A DNA stretch of 64,000 nucleotides from the NCBI RefSeq assembly GCF_021560015.1, contig NZ_CP073588.1:4644001-4708000 (forward strand), read 5' to 3'. The translations under genes were made by a program, and so were the position numbers. This document shows, piece after piece, positions 46,374 to 55,564 of this stretch (position 1 is its first letter; every line of letters starts with the position of its first letter). The notes under the pieces are model-generated. The model was not told the DNA's origin. It did no database searches and worked only from the letters and a program-made list of their open reading frames with translations. This DNA comes from Shewanella vesiculosa. Its GTDB lineage: Bacteria; Pseudomonadota; Gammaproteobacteria; Enterobacterales; Shewanellaceae.

Positions 46374-47018
46374 CTAGCCCAAAGTCATTATTTCGAAAGC
46401 CCCTCTGGTTAAGCCTATTAATTCTTGTTCAGAAAGATCATACTTCCGAGAACCTTCAAACTTATTCTTAATTTCATCGTGAGTTGCGATAAACTCAAAA
46501 AAAGCCTCTTCTATGTAAGGTGTTTTCCGTGGAAGATCGGAATATCGCTCTCTGGCAATTTGGGGCTGGTTTCGTGATTCTAAGTCCAGCAGTATTGAGG
46601 TAACAGCGTCTCTTATTTCTGAAGAAATAGCTGAGTTTTTGGACAGTTCTATTAATAGTTTTTTATCACTTGGTGCTGTAGCTTTAGTCAGGCTAATTTT
46701 TATTGATAGAGCCGCTAGGATGTTTCGAACATCAATATCAAGAGATTCAATTCGCGTTAAAACATCCAGTTTATCTTCTGCTAGAGTTAGCGATCTAGAC
46801 CTAATGTCACACATAATATTATTGATCACATGTTTAAGGTTATCTGCTTCAACTCCTGTAGTCGTTGCTATTTCTCTTAGTAGTTTTATCGCTGTTGCTT
46901 TAAATAGTCCCTCATGTTTGGCGCAGACATGGTCCAGACTTTCTGATAGTTTTCTTAAATGTTTAAGAGCTTCATGTTCTTCGGTTAAAAAGAAATCTTG
47001 AGGGTTACTTACATTTTT
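46374..47018 (-). pseudogene. Middle part of the large broken gene
   Basis: This reading frame is open from 47018 to the TAG at 46374-46376. It begins VSNPQDFFLTEEHEALKHLRKL and ends GLTRGAFEIMTLG. No ATG/GTG/TTG occurs near its natural beginning; the first usable start is GTG 46829, which would discard conserved-looking helical sequence. At its end the codons TTG GGC TAG are followed in the -1 frame by LATSIGTFLNES, the continuation into the C-terminal part. One added G (GGGG for GGG) would fuse them, and TTTGGGC also has the form of a -1 slippery heptamer. Confidence 0.6.
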
Positions 47019-47325
47019 TTACAAATTGCCACTGCTCAATCAGTGCTTTTACCCAGTCTTCTCGTTCTGGAATTGTAGAGTCATGTAGTTTATTACGAAT
47101 TATATTAAGACTATTGCGTTCGGTTAAATCATTGTAAGAATGGTTACTTGGAAACAGAGCGTAGGAACTCGCTAGACTGATATTAGGAGGTAGATCCTTA
47201 GCCCAATTTTCTATTGCTGAATGTAAGTCTTTTATCAGTTGGTTGTTTCGAAATGTACTCAAAATTCTATCGGTTATTTTAGTACCTGCATAACCAAGTA
47301 ACCATGCTTCAAATGCTCCAACCAC
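47005..47325 (-). pseudogene. N-terminal part of the large broken gene
   Basis: This 106-codon frame starts at GTG 47325 with AGAGGA nine bases upstream: VGAFEAWLLGYAGTKITDRILSTF ... EREDWVKALIEQWQFVKKCK. It ends at 47005 just after an A7 run (47014-47020). Removing one A places VSNPQDFFLTEEHEAL directly after QWQFVK, joining it to the middle part. The complete repaired gene would encode about 1,222 residues (47325 to 43657). Alternatively, a two-base insertion destroyed an overlapping ATGA start of a separate second gene. The N-terminal WLLGYAGTKITDRIL helix resembles the front of large accessory defence-type proteins, but I cannot name the family. Confidence 0.55.
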
Positions 47326-47340
47326 GTTGATGTCCTCTCA

Positions 47341-47670
47341 GTACAATTAATAGAATCTAGGCTAACAGTAACATGCTGGTGAGTTCAAAAGGAACAAATA
47401 ATGCCTAACATCAACAATGAGTTATGGTTACCCCTTTGATCTATTATTAGCGTTTGGCTCGATATAATACTGCCCTAATGATTATATTGGTTCAAGAGCT
47501 AAGAATTAGAAATTAGTATATATACAAGAATTGGAATTGGAGCGAAAGTTTATGAGACTATCTAAACCTCAAAGGGTTACGGTTGATTGATAAAACTAAA
47601 ATTAGCAAGAAGACCATATTAGGTTTAGTTAATCTTAAAGTGCTACATATTTGCTACACAGAACGCCAGA
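47341..47670. other. Intergenic region between the broken gene and the tRNA
   Basis: This region is AT-rich and holds no gene. It should contain the promoter of the broken gene on the minus strand. GATATAATACTG near 47460-47471 looks like a plus-strand -10 box but has no gene downstream. Confidence 0.4.
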
Positions 47671-47709
47671 AACGAAAAAGCCGTAGTAAGTACTAACCTA
47701 CTACGGCTT
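47671..47709 (-). terminator. Terminator of the tRNA gene
   Basis: On the minus strand, AAGCCGTAGTA and TACTACGGCTT form an 11-bp stem around a 10-base loop, followed by TTTTTCG. It begins nine bases beyond the tRNA CCA end. Confidence 0.85.
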
Positions 47710-47717
47710 ATCTGAAT

Positions 47718-47794
47718 TGGTGGCCCCTCACAGACTTGAACTGTGGACCTGACGATTATGAGTCGTATGCTCTAACCAACTGAGCTAAGGGGCC
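47718..47794 (-). tRNA. tRNA with CAT anticodon, tRNA-Ile2-like
   Basis: This 77-base cloverleaf ends in encoded CCA. The acceptor stem is GGCCCCT / AGGGGCC, the D-loop TAGCTCAGTTGGTTAGAGC, the anticodon loop ACTCATAAT, and the T-loop GTTCAAGTC. The anticodon is CAT. The GGCCCC acceptor and body resemble E. coli ileX-type tRNA-Ile2, in which C34 becomes lysidine and reads AUA, more than elongator tRNA-Met (GGCTACG). Automatic pipelines may label it tRNA-Met. Confidence 0.88.
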
Positions 47795-47829
47795 GACTTA
47801 AGCTAGTCGTCACTAACAAAAGCGTGTGC

Positions 47830-47858
47830 AGTATACGAAGTTTATTTGTGCTTGTCAC
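47830..47858 (-). promoter_or_regulatory. Sigma-70 promoter of the tRNA gene
   Basis: On the minus strand GTGACA and TATACT are separated by 17 bases, ideal sigma-70 spacing, about 36 bases upstream of the tRNA 5' end. Confidence 0.7.
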
Positions 47859-47859
47859 C

Positions 47860-48714
47860 TCTGATGTTGCAAGAATTCTATTGAAATGATTCAACTGGTT
47901 ATCTGTTAATCAGTACATCTAAATATCCATAACAAGCTTGCAGGTATTTGTCGCACTTTAATGTCAAACAGAGAGGTTGATCGCAGTTACTGCGGATGAC
48001 TTTTTTGTCACAACGTTACCCCGTGATGACTTGTGCTATTCAGCCTGAATCTCAGTGGTGATTTTTTTGTAAAAGTCCGTCCAAATGACAACTATCCTCA
48101 TTGCCCCTCATTGCCAGGTCGTCGGCGCCATTTGGCCAAAAATGCTAACGCTTCCTCTATATCCCAGTGCTGTAGCGCATATTTAATCCGATTCTGTGAA
48201 GGCGGTATGTGTGCTTGGTTTTGTTTTGTTATTTTCTGTGATCAAGTTGACCAATAACGTTTTGATATCAGGGGGTTGCTCACGTTAACAGTACAAATTT
48301 CGAGCTGATTTGAAGGTTGAGATTAAGGTCTAAAGTATTTGCAGTATGTTGCGTTTAACTCTGCTAAAAAGGTAGACAAGGTATTATTACGTCAGTCAGT
48401 AAACCCATGTACTGCACCATAATAATGTGTTCTTAATAACGAGAATCGTTTTGGCTGCAAGTTACAATTATTTCTATTTTGATCCCAAATGGCTTTAGCT
48501 TGAAATCAAGGTAACAACAATACAAGCACGAGTATAAATTGGCAGTCTTAAATAGTTTGGGGCAAATATTTGCATGATATTAGTCGAAATCAGCATGCAG
48601 GAATGTCTGACCAAAATGCTTATCTTGGCTATGTCGAGGTCATCAAGTTACGGTGCAAAGTCGGCATAACGTTTTAGATGGAGTCTTCTAGGACTCTGTT
48701 CACATATAGATGAC
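47860..48714. other. Long intergenic region before the dehydrogenase gene
   Basis: No confident gene is present. A minus-strand stretch of about 40 codons ending at TGA 48098 (…NRIKYALQHWDIEEALAFLAKW…) reads like protein but has stops on both sides, so it could be a gene remnant. It contains AAAATGCTAACGCTTCC (plus strand, near 48140-48156), shared with the dispersed repeats. A small hairpin GAGTC-TTCTAG-GACTC lies in the leader at about 48680. Confidence 0.4.
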
Positions 48715-48732
48715 ATGAATGGGGATACACAC

Positions 48733-51573
48733 ATGTTGCAATCTAATTTGACCGTGCTTGCCGATAAATTAGGCCAACTCCTTGAGCCTTCTCGAGTTCA
48801 TACCGATTACATACGCCGCGTAGCTTGGGGTACAGACGCTTCTTTTTACCAAAAGCGCCCACAAATGGTTGTCCACACTAAAGATGAAGCTGAGGCGTCA
48901 AAAGTATTGGCGCAATGTTATCAGAGTGCGACTCCGGTGACCTTTAGGGCTGCAGGTACAGCGCTTTGTGGTCAGGCTATTTCTGATTCAGTTTTGATGG
49001 TTGCAGGCCTTCACTGGAATCGCTTTAAGGTGTTAGAAGCGGGTAAGAAGGTACAAATGCAGCCCGGAGTCATAGGTTCTAGACTGAATAGTGCGCTGGC
49101 GCCTCTGGGATGGAAATTTGGGCCAGATCCGGCCACCATAGCCTCTGCAATGGCGGGTGGGATTGTGTCTAATAATGCTTCTGGGATGAACTGTGGTACG
49201 CATCATAACTCTTATCAATTAATCGACTCTGCACGAATCATCTTTGCCGATGGTTCGATTTTAGACACCGCAAATGCGCAAAGTCGTGAAGCGTTTAAGC
49301 AACAGCATCCTGATATGATCAAAGGTATCGAAGCCATTCGTGACGAAATCATGGCTAATCAGGAACTCGTTAACCGTATCAAGCGTAAGTATTCGATTAA
49401 AAACGTAACGGGTTTTGGTATGAACTCTTTCGTTGATCATCATGATCCTATCGACATTATTTTACACTTGATGGTTGGCTCTGAAGGTGCCCTAGGGTTC
49501 TTATCTGAAATCACCATGAACAGTGTGGTTAAAAACAATTTTTCTGCATCGGCAATGGTGTATTTCGATTCACTTCGTGGAGCTTGTGAGGCCATTGTTG
49601 AGCTGCGACGAGATGCCTTCAACGAAACCAACGCTGCCGAGTTATTAGATAACTTTGCCCTCAAGGCTGTTGCTCAATCTAAGTATCAAACGCCAGACTT
49701 TCTAAAACATGTTCACAAAGATGTGACGGCGGTATTATTCGAGACCTTTGGCGACAGCCAGGAGCAGATTGATGCTAACGTTGCTAAAATGTCAGTGATT
49801 ATGGCTAAGCACGGTTTGTATCGTGATGTCGAGTTCACCCAAGATCCAGCAGTTGTCACTAATATGTGGGCCATTCGTAAAGCAATTTTCCCGCTGGCCG
49901 GTTCAATGCGCCCAGTCGGTACGTCTTGTATTATCGAAGATATCGCCTTTCCTATTGAGGTGTTGCCACAAGCCACCATAGATTTACAAAACTTATCTTT
50001 TGCCCATGGTTATGATGATGCGGTGATCTATGGTCATGCCCTTGAAGGTAACTATCACGTTATCTTCGCTCAGGACTTTTCTACTAAAGCTGAAGTGGAA
50101 CGTTTCGAAGGCTTTATGCAAGGAATGGCTGATCTAGTTGTTGGATATGACGGATCGCTTAAAGCTGAACACGGTACTGGCTTTGGCATGGCTGCATTCG
50201 TTGAAAAAGAATGGGGGAGCGCGGTCTATGACTTGATGAAGCGAGTTAAGAAAACCCTGGACCCAAACGGTATTTTAAACCCAGGGGTCATCATTAACGA
50301 TGACCCACTCTGTCACGCAAAAGGCTTTAAGCCTATGCCAAAAGTGCATGATATTGTTGATAAATGCATTGAGTGTGGATTTTGTGAACCGCATTGTGTG
50401 GCCCATGGCTTAACCTTGTCTCCACGTCAACGTACTGCTGTTGCGCGTGTCATGAAAACCTTAGAAGCCACAGGTGATGAGCCTGACGTCTTGGCTGACC
50501 TAAAGAAGAACTATCCTTACTTTGCCATCGACACCTGCGCTGCAGATGGCTTGTGTAAACTCGGTTGTCCAATGGCAATTGATACCGGTAAATATATGAA
50601 AGTATTGCGGGCCGAAGGGGCCAGTAATATGGATAAGAAAATTTCTGATTTTACTGCCGATCGTTTTGGTAGCATGGAATCTGTGGCTCGATTTGCGCTA
50701 GGTGCCACTGACATTAGCCGTAAAGTGATTGGCGAATCAGGTATGGGGGCAATCACTAAAATCGTTCGTAAGATTATGCCTAGCATGCCGATCCCATTAT
50801 GGACTGAAGGTATGCCGACACGGGGCAAAGCTTTACCAACGGCTAAAACCTCTGGTGACATGAAAGCTGTTTATTTTCCTGCATGTTTGAACCGTATGAT
50901 GGGCACCAGTGCTAAACATGATGATCAGCGCTCTTTGCCTGAAACGATTGTGAGCCTATTCGAAAAGGCTAATATCGAGATGATCTTAGGTGAGAAGACC
51001 AAAGGCTTATGTTGTGGTCAGCCTTGGGAGTCTTATGGTCACGACGAAGCGGCTGATCGTAAGTCTGATGAGCTCTCTGTGTGGTTATTAAAGGCGTCTA
51101 ACAATGGTGAATACCCAATTTTAGTGGCCACCACTGCCTGTCTTGAGCGGATGCGCCGAGCTTGTGATAGCCGTTTACAGATGTATGGCCCTGAAGAGTT
51201 TGCTTTTGAATTTTTGGTTGATCGTCTACACATAAACAAAGTTGTCGATAAAGTGGCTGTTCATCCAACCTGTACCACTCGTAAGCTTGGTATGGCTGGT
51301 AAGTTAACTGAGCTTGCCAAACTTTGTGCTACCGAGGTTGTGGTGCCTGAGAAGGTTGGGTGTTGTGGCATGGCGGGTAACCGCGGTATGAATTACCCTG
51401 AGCTTAATGAGCATGGTCTTCGTCATTTAAAAGAGGAGACTAAAGATCAAGGTTGTACTCATGGTTACTCAGTATCAGCAACCTGTGATGTTGGGTTAAC
51501 GACCCACTCAGGTATTCCGTATAAAAATATCTTAACGCTACTCGATAAAGCATCTAGCAAAAAACAGCACTAA
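48733..51573 (+). CDS. dld: FAD/Fe-S oxidoreductase, D-lactate dehydrogenase (Dld-II) type
   Basis: This protein of about 946 residues combines an N-terminal FAD_binding_4 domain (VTFRAAGTALCGQAISD, GPDPATIASAMAGGIVSNNASGM), an FAD-oxidase C-terminal domain (YGHALEGNYHVIF, KAEHGTGFGMAAFVE), a 4Fe-4S segment (CIECGFCEPHC and CAADGLCKLGCP) and two CCG-type cysteine motifs near the end (GLCCGQPWES, VGCCGMAGNRG). This architecture is that of the Shewanella respiratory D-lactate dehydrogenase Dld-II; related glycolate or 2-hydroxyglutarate enzymes are alternatives. I prefer ATG 48733 because GGGGAT precedes it; ATG 48715 is also possible. No lactate permease lies alongside. Confidence 0.78.
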   Translation: MLQSNLTVLADKLGQLLEPSRVHTDYIRRVAWGTDASFYQKRPQMVVHTKDEAEASKVLAQCYQSATPVTFRAAGTALCGQAISDSVLMVAGLHWNRFKVLEAGKKVQMQPGVIGSRLNSALAPLGWKFGPDPATIASAMAGGIVSNNASGMNCGTHHNSYQLIDSARIIFADGSILDTANAQSREAFKQQHPDMIKGIEAIRDEIMANQELVNRIKRKYSIKNVTGFGMNSFVDHHDPIDIILHLMVGSEGALGFLSEITMNSVVKNNFSASAMVYFDSLRGACEAIVELRRDAFNETNAAELLDNFALKAVAQSKYQTPDFLKHVHKDVTAVLFETFGDSQEQIDANVAKMSVIMAKHGLYRDVEFTQDPAVVTNMWAIRKAIFPLAGSMRPVGTSCIIEDIAFPIEVLPQATIDLQNLSFAHGYDDAVIYGHALEGNYHVIFAQDFSTKAEVERFEGFMQGMADLVVGYDGSLKAEHGTGFGMAAFVEKEWGSAVYDLMKRVKKTLDPNGILNPGVIINDDPLCHAKGFKPMPKVHDIVDKCIECGFCEPHCVAHGLTLSPRQRTAVARVMKTLEATGDEPDVLADLKKNYPYFAIDTCAADGLCKLGCPMAIDTGKYMKVLRAEGASNMDKKISDFTADRFGSMESVARFALGATDISRKVIGESGMGAITKIVRKIMPSMPIPLWTEGMPTRGKALPTAKTSGDMKAVYFPACLNRMMGTSAKHDDQRSLPETIVSLFEKANIEMILGEKTKGLCCGQPWESYGHDEAADRKSDELSVWLLKASNNGEYPILVATTACLERMRRACDSRLQMYGPEEFAFEFLVDRLHINKVVDKVAVHPTCTTRKLGMAGKLTELAKLCATEVVVPEKVGCCGMAGNRGMNYPELNEHGLRHLKEETKDQGCTHGYSVSATCDVGLTTHSGIPYKNILTLLDKASSKKQH

Positions 51574-51595
51574 TACGCTTATATTGATATTCATT

Positions 51596-51624
51596 AGCCC
51601 ACGAAATAGCGTGGGCTTTTTTTT
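51596..51624 (+). terminator. Rho-independent terminator of the dehydrogenase gene
   Basis: AGCCCACG-AAATAG-CGTGGGCT is followed by seven further T. Confidence 0.9.
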
Positions 51625-51698
51625 AGCTTTACGGATGTCATACCCATGTTATTCACTACCTGAACCGTTTATCGAGTGGCAAGCTTGGCAATCTATAT

Positions 51699-51726
51699 AA
51701 AAAAACCCAGCATATGCTGGGTTTTT
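51699..51726. terminator. Terminator of the rpsU-yqeY-dnaG-rpoD operon
   Basis: AAAAACCCAGCATATGCTGGGTTTTT is symmetrical and lies 30 bases beyond the rpoD stop on the minus strand. It can also act on the plus strand. Confidence 0.85.
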
Positions 51727-51757
51727 ATGGTCTTGCTATAGAGCGTAAACCTTACGT

Positions 51758-53597
51758 TTACTCGTCTAAGAACGACTTTAAGATTTCTGAGCGAGAAGGG
51801 TGACGTAATTTACGTAACGCTTTAGCTTCAATTTGGCGAATACGTTCACGTGTTACATCAAACTGCTTGCCCACTTCTTCTAACGTGTGGTCGGTATTCA
51901 TGTCGATACCAAAACGCATACGCAGTACTTTTGCTTCACGGGCTGTTAGGCCAGCTAGGACTTCGTGTGTCGCGTTCTTTAGACTTTCGCTTGTAGCAGA
52001 GTCTAATGGTAGCTCGAGGGTAGTGTCCTCGATAAAATCACCTAAATGCGAATCTTCATCGTCACCGATTGGGGTTTCCATTGAGATTGGCTCTTTAGCG
52101 ATTTTCAGTACCTTACGAATTTTATCTTCAGGCATCATCATACGTTCTGCCAATTCTTCAGGAGACGGCTCACGGCCCATTTCTTGAAGCATTTGACGCG
52201 AAATACGATTCAACTTGTTGATGGTTTCGATCATGTGTACTGGAATACGGATCGTACGCGCTTGGTCAGCGATTGAACGAGTGATTGCCTGACGGATCCA
52301 CCACGTTGCATAAGTCGAAAACTTGTAACCACGACGGTATTCAAACTTGTCTACCGCTTTCATCAAACCAATGTTACCTTCTTGAATCAAATCCAAGAAC
52401 TGTAAACCACGGTTGGTGTATTTTTTAGCAATCGAGATAACCAAACGTAAGTTAGCTTCAACCATTTCTTTTTTCGCACGGCGAGCTTTCGCTTCACCGA
52501 TAGACATACGACGGTTAATGTCTTTGATGCCTGCGATGGTTAAATCTGTTTCAACTTCGATAGCACCTAACTTAGTTACACAACGTGTGACGTCATCAGT
52601 GATCATACGCAAGCCTTCAGCGTAAGGCTTGGTGCTGGCTTTTTCTTTGTTGAACCAATCTAAGTTTGTTTCGTTGCCAGTGAATGCTTTAATAAAGTTT
52701 TTCTTTGGCATTTTAGCTTGTTCAACACACAGTTTAATGACCAAGCGTTCTTGAATTCGAACGCGGTCCATCATGTTGCGCATGCTTTTAACTAAACGGT
52801 CAAACTGTTTTGGTACTAAACGGAATTCTTTGAATAATTCACCAATAACAAATAATGAGCCAATCGCTTCAGGATGGTCACGGCCTTTTGTGGCAATGAT
52901 CGCTAAGCTTTTTTTCGTAGGCTTCTCTAAGTTGAGTGAATTTTTCTTTAGCTTCTTCAGGATCAGGCCCTTTGTTGCCTTCTTCCTCTTCTTCATCGTC
53001 ATCATCATCATCGTCATCATCATCGTCATCTTTTTTAGAGTCCGCTAATTCAGAACCAATGTTGGTGGCGGTAGGGGCGACGTCATCGTCGTCAGGATTG
53101 ATAAATCCAGAGATAATATCAGACAAGCGCAATTCTTCAGCTTCATACTTATCGAATTGTTCTAAGATCATTGCAATCGCTTGAGGGTACTCACTGACAG
53201 AACTCTGTACAGTGTTGATACCTTCTTCGATACGTTTAGCAATAACAATTTCGCCTTCGCGGGTAAGTAGCTCTACCGTGCCCATCTCACGCATATACAT
53301 GCGTACAGGGTCTGTGGTTCGGCCTAACTCACTTTCTACGGTTGCGAGAGCTGCCGCTGCTTCTTCTGCAGCATCTTCGTCTGTGTTGTCTTCCGACATC
53401 ATCATGTCATCGGCATCTGGCGCTTCTTCAAAAACGCGGATACCCATGTCATTTATCATCTGGATAATATCTTCAATCTGATCGGAATCGACCATGTCTG
53501 CAGGTAAGTGGTCGTTCACTTCTGCATAGGTTAAATAACCTTGCTCTTTACCTTTAGCGAGCAACAGTTTGAGTTGCGACTGCGGAGTGTGATCCAT
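51758..53597 (-). CDS. rpoD: RNA polymerase primary sigma factor, frameshifted in this sequence
   Basis: This is the housekeeping sigma-70. Region 1.1 starts [22 protein letters not shown]. Region 1.2 is [22 protein letters not shown], the spacer carries a run of 12 Asp and 5 Glu, region 2 is [48 protein letters not shown], and region 4 ends [20 protein letters not shown]. The frame is broken at an A7 run near 52911 (about residue 229): REAYEKK is followed in another frame by [15 protein letters not shown]. Removing one A restores about 612 residues, the normal length. As rpoD is essential, a sequence error is most likely. The start ATG 53597 matches the family; the upstream frame to 53672 is not coding. 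Confidence 0.9.
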
Positions 53598-53747
53598 AGA
53601 TATCATCCAATTTTGGGGAACTGATAAAACGATAGGCCAGTTAGCTATGCTAAGTGGCACGCAAATCGTCAATTATAGCTGTGTGGGCTAACCTTAGCTA
53701 GTCCATGGCAATGTTTGTTCGCATATTCTTAACGAATAATCTGCGAA

Positions 53748-55475
53748 CTACTTCGCTATGCCTTTCATTATAGAAATCAGCTTAGTTAGCTGTATTTTTT
53801 CAACTTTCGTTAAAGCCTGTTTCAGGCTTAACTCCTGATATCGTTGTTCAATATATTGGTTGTTTAACCAAATCAGGGTTTGTTTAAACTCTGGCAGTAC
53901 GTTTTCATCCGCCACTTGATGATCCCATTGGGCTAGCTTAATTAGAGTGCTTTTTTGGTCATGCTCTCTATGCATTTCAAGTAGTTGTGCGCTGTTTAAC
54001 GTTTGCTCTCGAGTTATATCTAACAAATGATTGAGCAATTCTATGCCGGTCATTTGTAATCGATTTAGTGCTGGCTGTTTTGCCAAACCAAAGCCTAAGC
54101 TGGGGGTTTGGACTAGGAGGGCAATGGCCAATCTTAATGGCGTGCCGCGACCTTGTAAGCCTTTAGCATTTAATGGTTTCTGTTTTGCAACATTGATATT
54201 AATATCTCTTCTTAATTCAATGATGTTATTCTTTTTCATTCTATATGCTAAGTTTTTTAACAATATTCCTTGCAAAACACTGTCTTGTACCTTTTCTATG
54301 TACGAAATAGCATCTTTCGTCAACGCAGCTTCATTCAGACCATGCATTAACGCTAAATTATCAAATAAAAAGGCTTCTAATGTGCTACTTGCTGAATAGC
54401 GACTTTCAAATTCTTCTTTTCCAATCTTACGAATTAATGAGTCAGGGTCTTCTCCTTCAGGAAGAAACATAAACCTAACTTGAACACCTGGTTTTAATAT
54501 AGGAAGAGCTGTATCAAGAGCACGCCAAGCTGCTGCTTTTCCCGCCTTATCGCCGTCGTAACAGCAAATAACTTCCTTGGCACTACGTAATAAAAGTTGA
54601 AATTGTTCTGCCGTAGTTGCTGTGCCTAATGACGCTACAGCATAATCAACCCCAAACTGGGCGAGTGCGACGACATCCATATATCCTTCAACAATTAATA
54701 CATGCTGAGGATCACGGTGCTTTTGTTTTAGCTCATATAAACCATAAAGTTCATTACCCTTATGAAATATGGGCGTTTCTGGAGAATTCAAGTACTTTGG
54801 GGTACCGTCACCCAAAACTCTTCCACCAAATCCAACCACACGACCACGACGATCGCGTATTGGGAACATTAATCTGTCGCGAAAACGGTCATAGCGTTTA
54901 CCGCTATCATTGGCAATTAACATGCCTGCTGTCAGTAATTTATCTTGGGCGGGCACATTTTGCCTGTAACGACCCAGTAAACCATCCCAACCGTCGGGAG
55001 CAAACCCAATGCCGAACTGCTCAACAACTTCAGTCGATAATCCGCGAAACTCAAGATAGTCGATAACTTTCTGTTTGTCTGTATGCTGCCTCAACTGGCT
55101 TTGATAGAAGAGGTTGGCTTCTTCCATCAGTTCGTATAAATCTCGACTTAATCCTTGATCAGGTCTTTTTCCTGTGCCTTGCTCTCGTGGTACTGCAAGA
55201 CCAAGCTGACCGGCAATTTCTTCAATGGCATCAACAAATTCTAGGCGATCATATTCCATGACAAAATCAATAGCATTGCCATGGGCACCGCAGCCAAAAC
55301 AGTGGTAAAACTGTTTGTCTCTACTGACGGTAAAAGAGGGTGATTTTTCGCTATGAAAAGGACAACAAGCCGAATGGTTCTTACCGGCTTTTTTCAACGG
55401 CACTTTACGATCGATTAGATCGACTATATCTACTCGAGCTATTAGCTCATTGATAAAATCACGAGGTATCGCCAT
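53748..55475 (-). CDS. dnaG: DNA primase
   Basis: This 575-residue primase synthesises RNA primers at the replication fork. The N-terminal CHC2 zinc finger is complete (CCPFHSEKSPSF...FYHCFGCG; C38, H41, C59, C62). The Toprim catalytic core has VLIVEGYMDVVALAQFG (Glu) and EVICCYDGDKAGKAAAWRALD (DxD). The C-terminal third (from about 430) is the DnaB-interacting domain. It is the third gene of the rpsU-yqeY-dnaG-rpoD operon; a hairpin lies just upstream of it. Confidence 0.93.
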   Translation of the reverse strand: MAIPRDFINELIARVDIVDLIDRKVPLKKAGKNHSACCPFHSEKSPSFTVSRDKQFYHCFGCGAHGNAIDFVMEYDRLEFVDAIEEIAGQLGLAVPREQGTGKRPDQGLSRDLYELMEEANLFYQSQLRQHTDKQKVIDYLEFRGLSTEVVEQFGIGFAPDGWDGLLGRYRQNVPAQDKLLTAGMLIANDSGKRYDRFRDRLMFPIRDRRGRVVGFGGRVLGDGTPKYLNSPETPIFHKGNELYGLYELKQKHRDPQHVLIVEGYMDVVALAQFGVDYAVASLGTATTAEQFQLLLRSAKEVICCYDGDKAGKAAAWRALDTALPILKPGVQVRFMFLPEGEDPDSLIRKIGKEEFESRYSASSTLEAFLFDNLALMHGLNEAALTKDAISYIEKVQDSVLQGILLKNLAYRMKKNNIIELRRDININVAKQKPLNAKGLQGRGTPLRLAIALLVQTPSLGFGLAKQPALNRLQMTGIELLNHLLDITREQTLNSAQLLEMHREHDQKSTLIKLAQWDHQVADENVLPEFKQTLIWLNNQYIEQRYQELSLKQALTKVEKIQLTKLISIMKGIAK

Positions 55476-55523
55476 TGATTGCTGTTGTTCTCGAATTTAC
55501 TTTATCAACTGATTTAAACAAAC

Positions 55524-55545
55524 AAGCCGTGCAAGTGCACGGCTT
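55524..55545 (-). terminator. Attenuating hairpin between yqeY and dnaG
   Basis: AAGCCGTGCA and TGCACGGCTT form a 10-bp stem followed on the minus strand by GTTTGTTT. A weak terminator or RNA-processing site here would set the known difference in output between ribosomal protein S21 and primase. Confidence 0.7.
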
Positions 55546-55564
55546 ATTCAACATTAAAAATTGA

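Noticed and set aside
43379..47800. Integrative element bounded by a direct repeat of the tRNA 3' end
   Set aside because: I found no second copy of the tRNA 3' end and no integrase gene, so an integrative element is not supported.
48033..48257. 74-codon plus-strand frame
   Set aside because: It crosses the minus-strand remnant and repeat-like sequence, with Cys/Phe-rich nonsense composition.
52905..52920. Programmed -1 frameshift at A_AAA_AAG in rpoD
   Set aside because: The -1 frame meets TAG two codons later; the functional continuation requires the +1 frame.
52773..53048. 91-codon plus-strand frame opposite rpoD
   Set aside because: It is the antisense shadow of the Asp-rich tract and shows poly-Ile/Phe composition.
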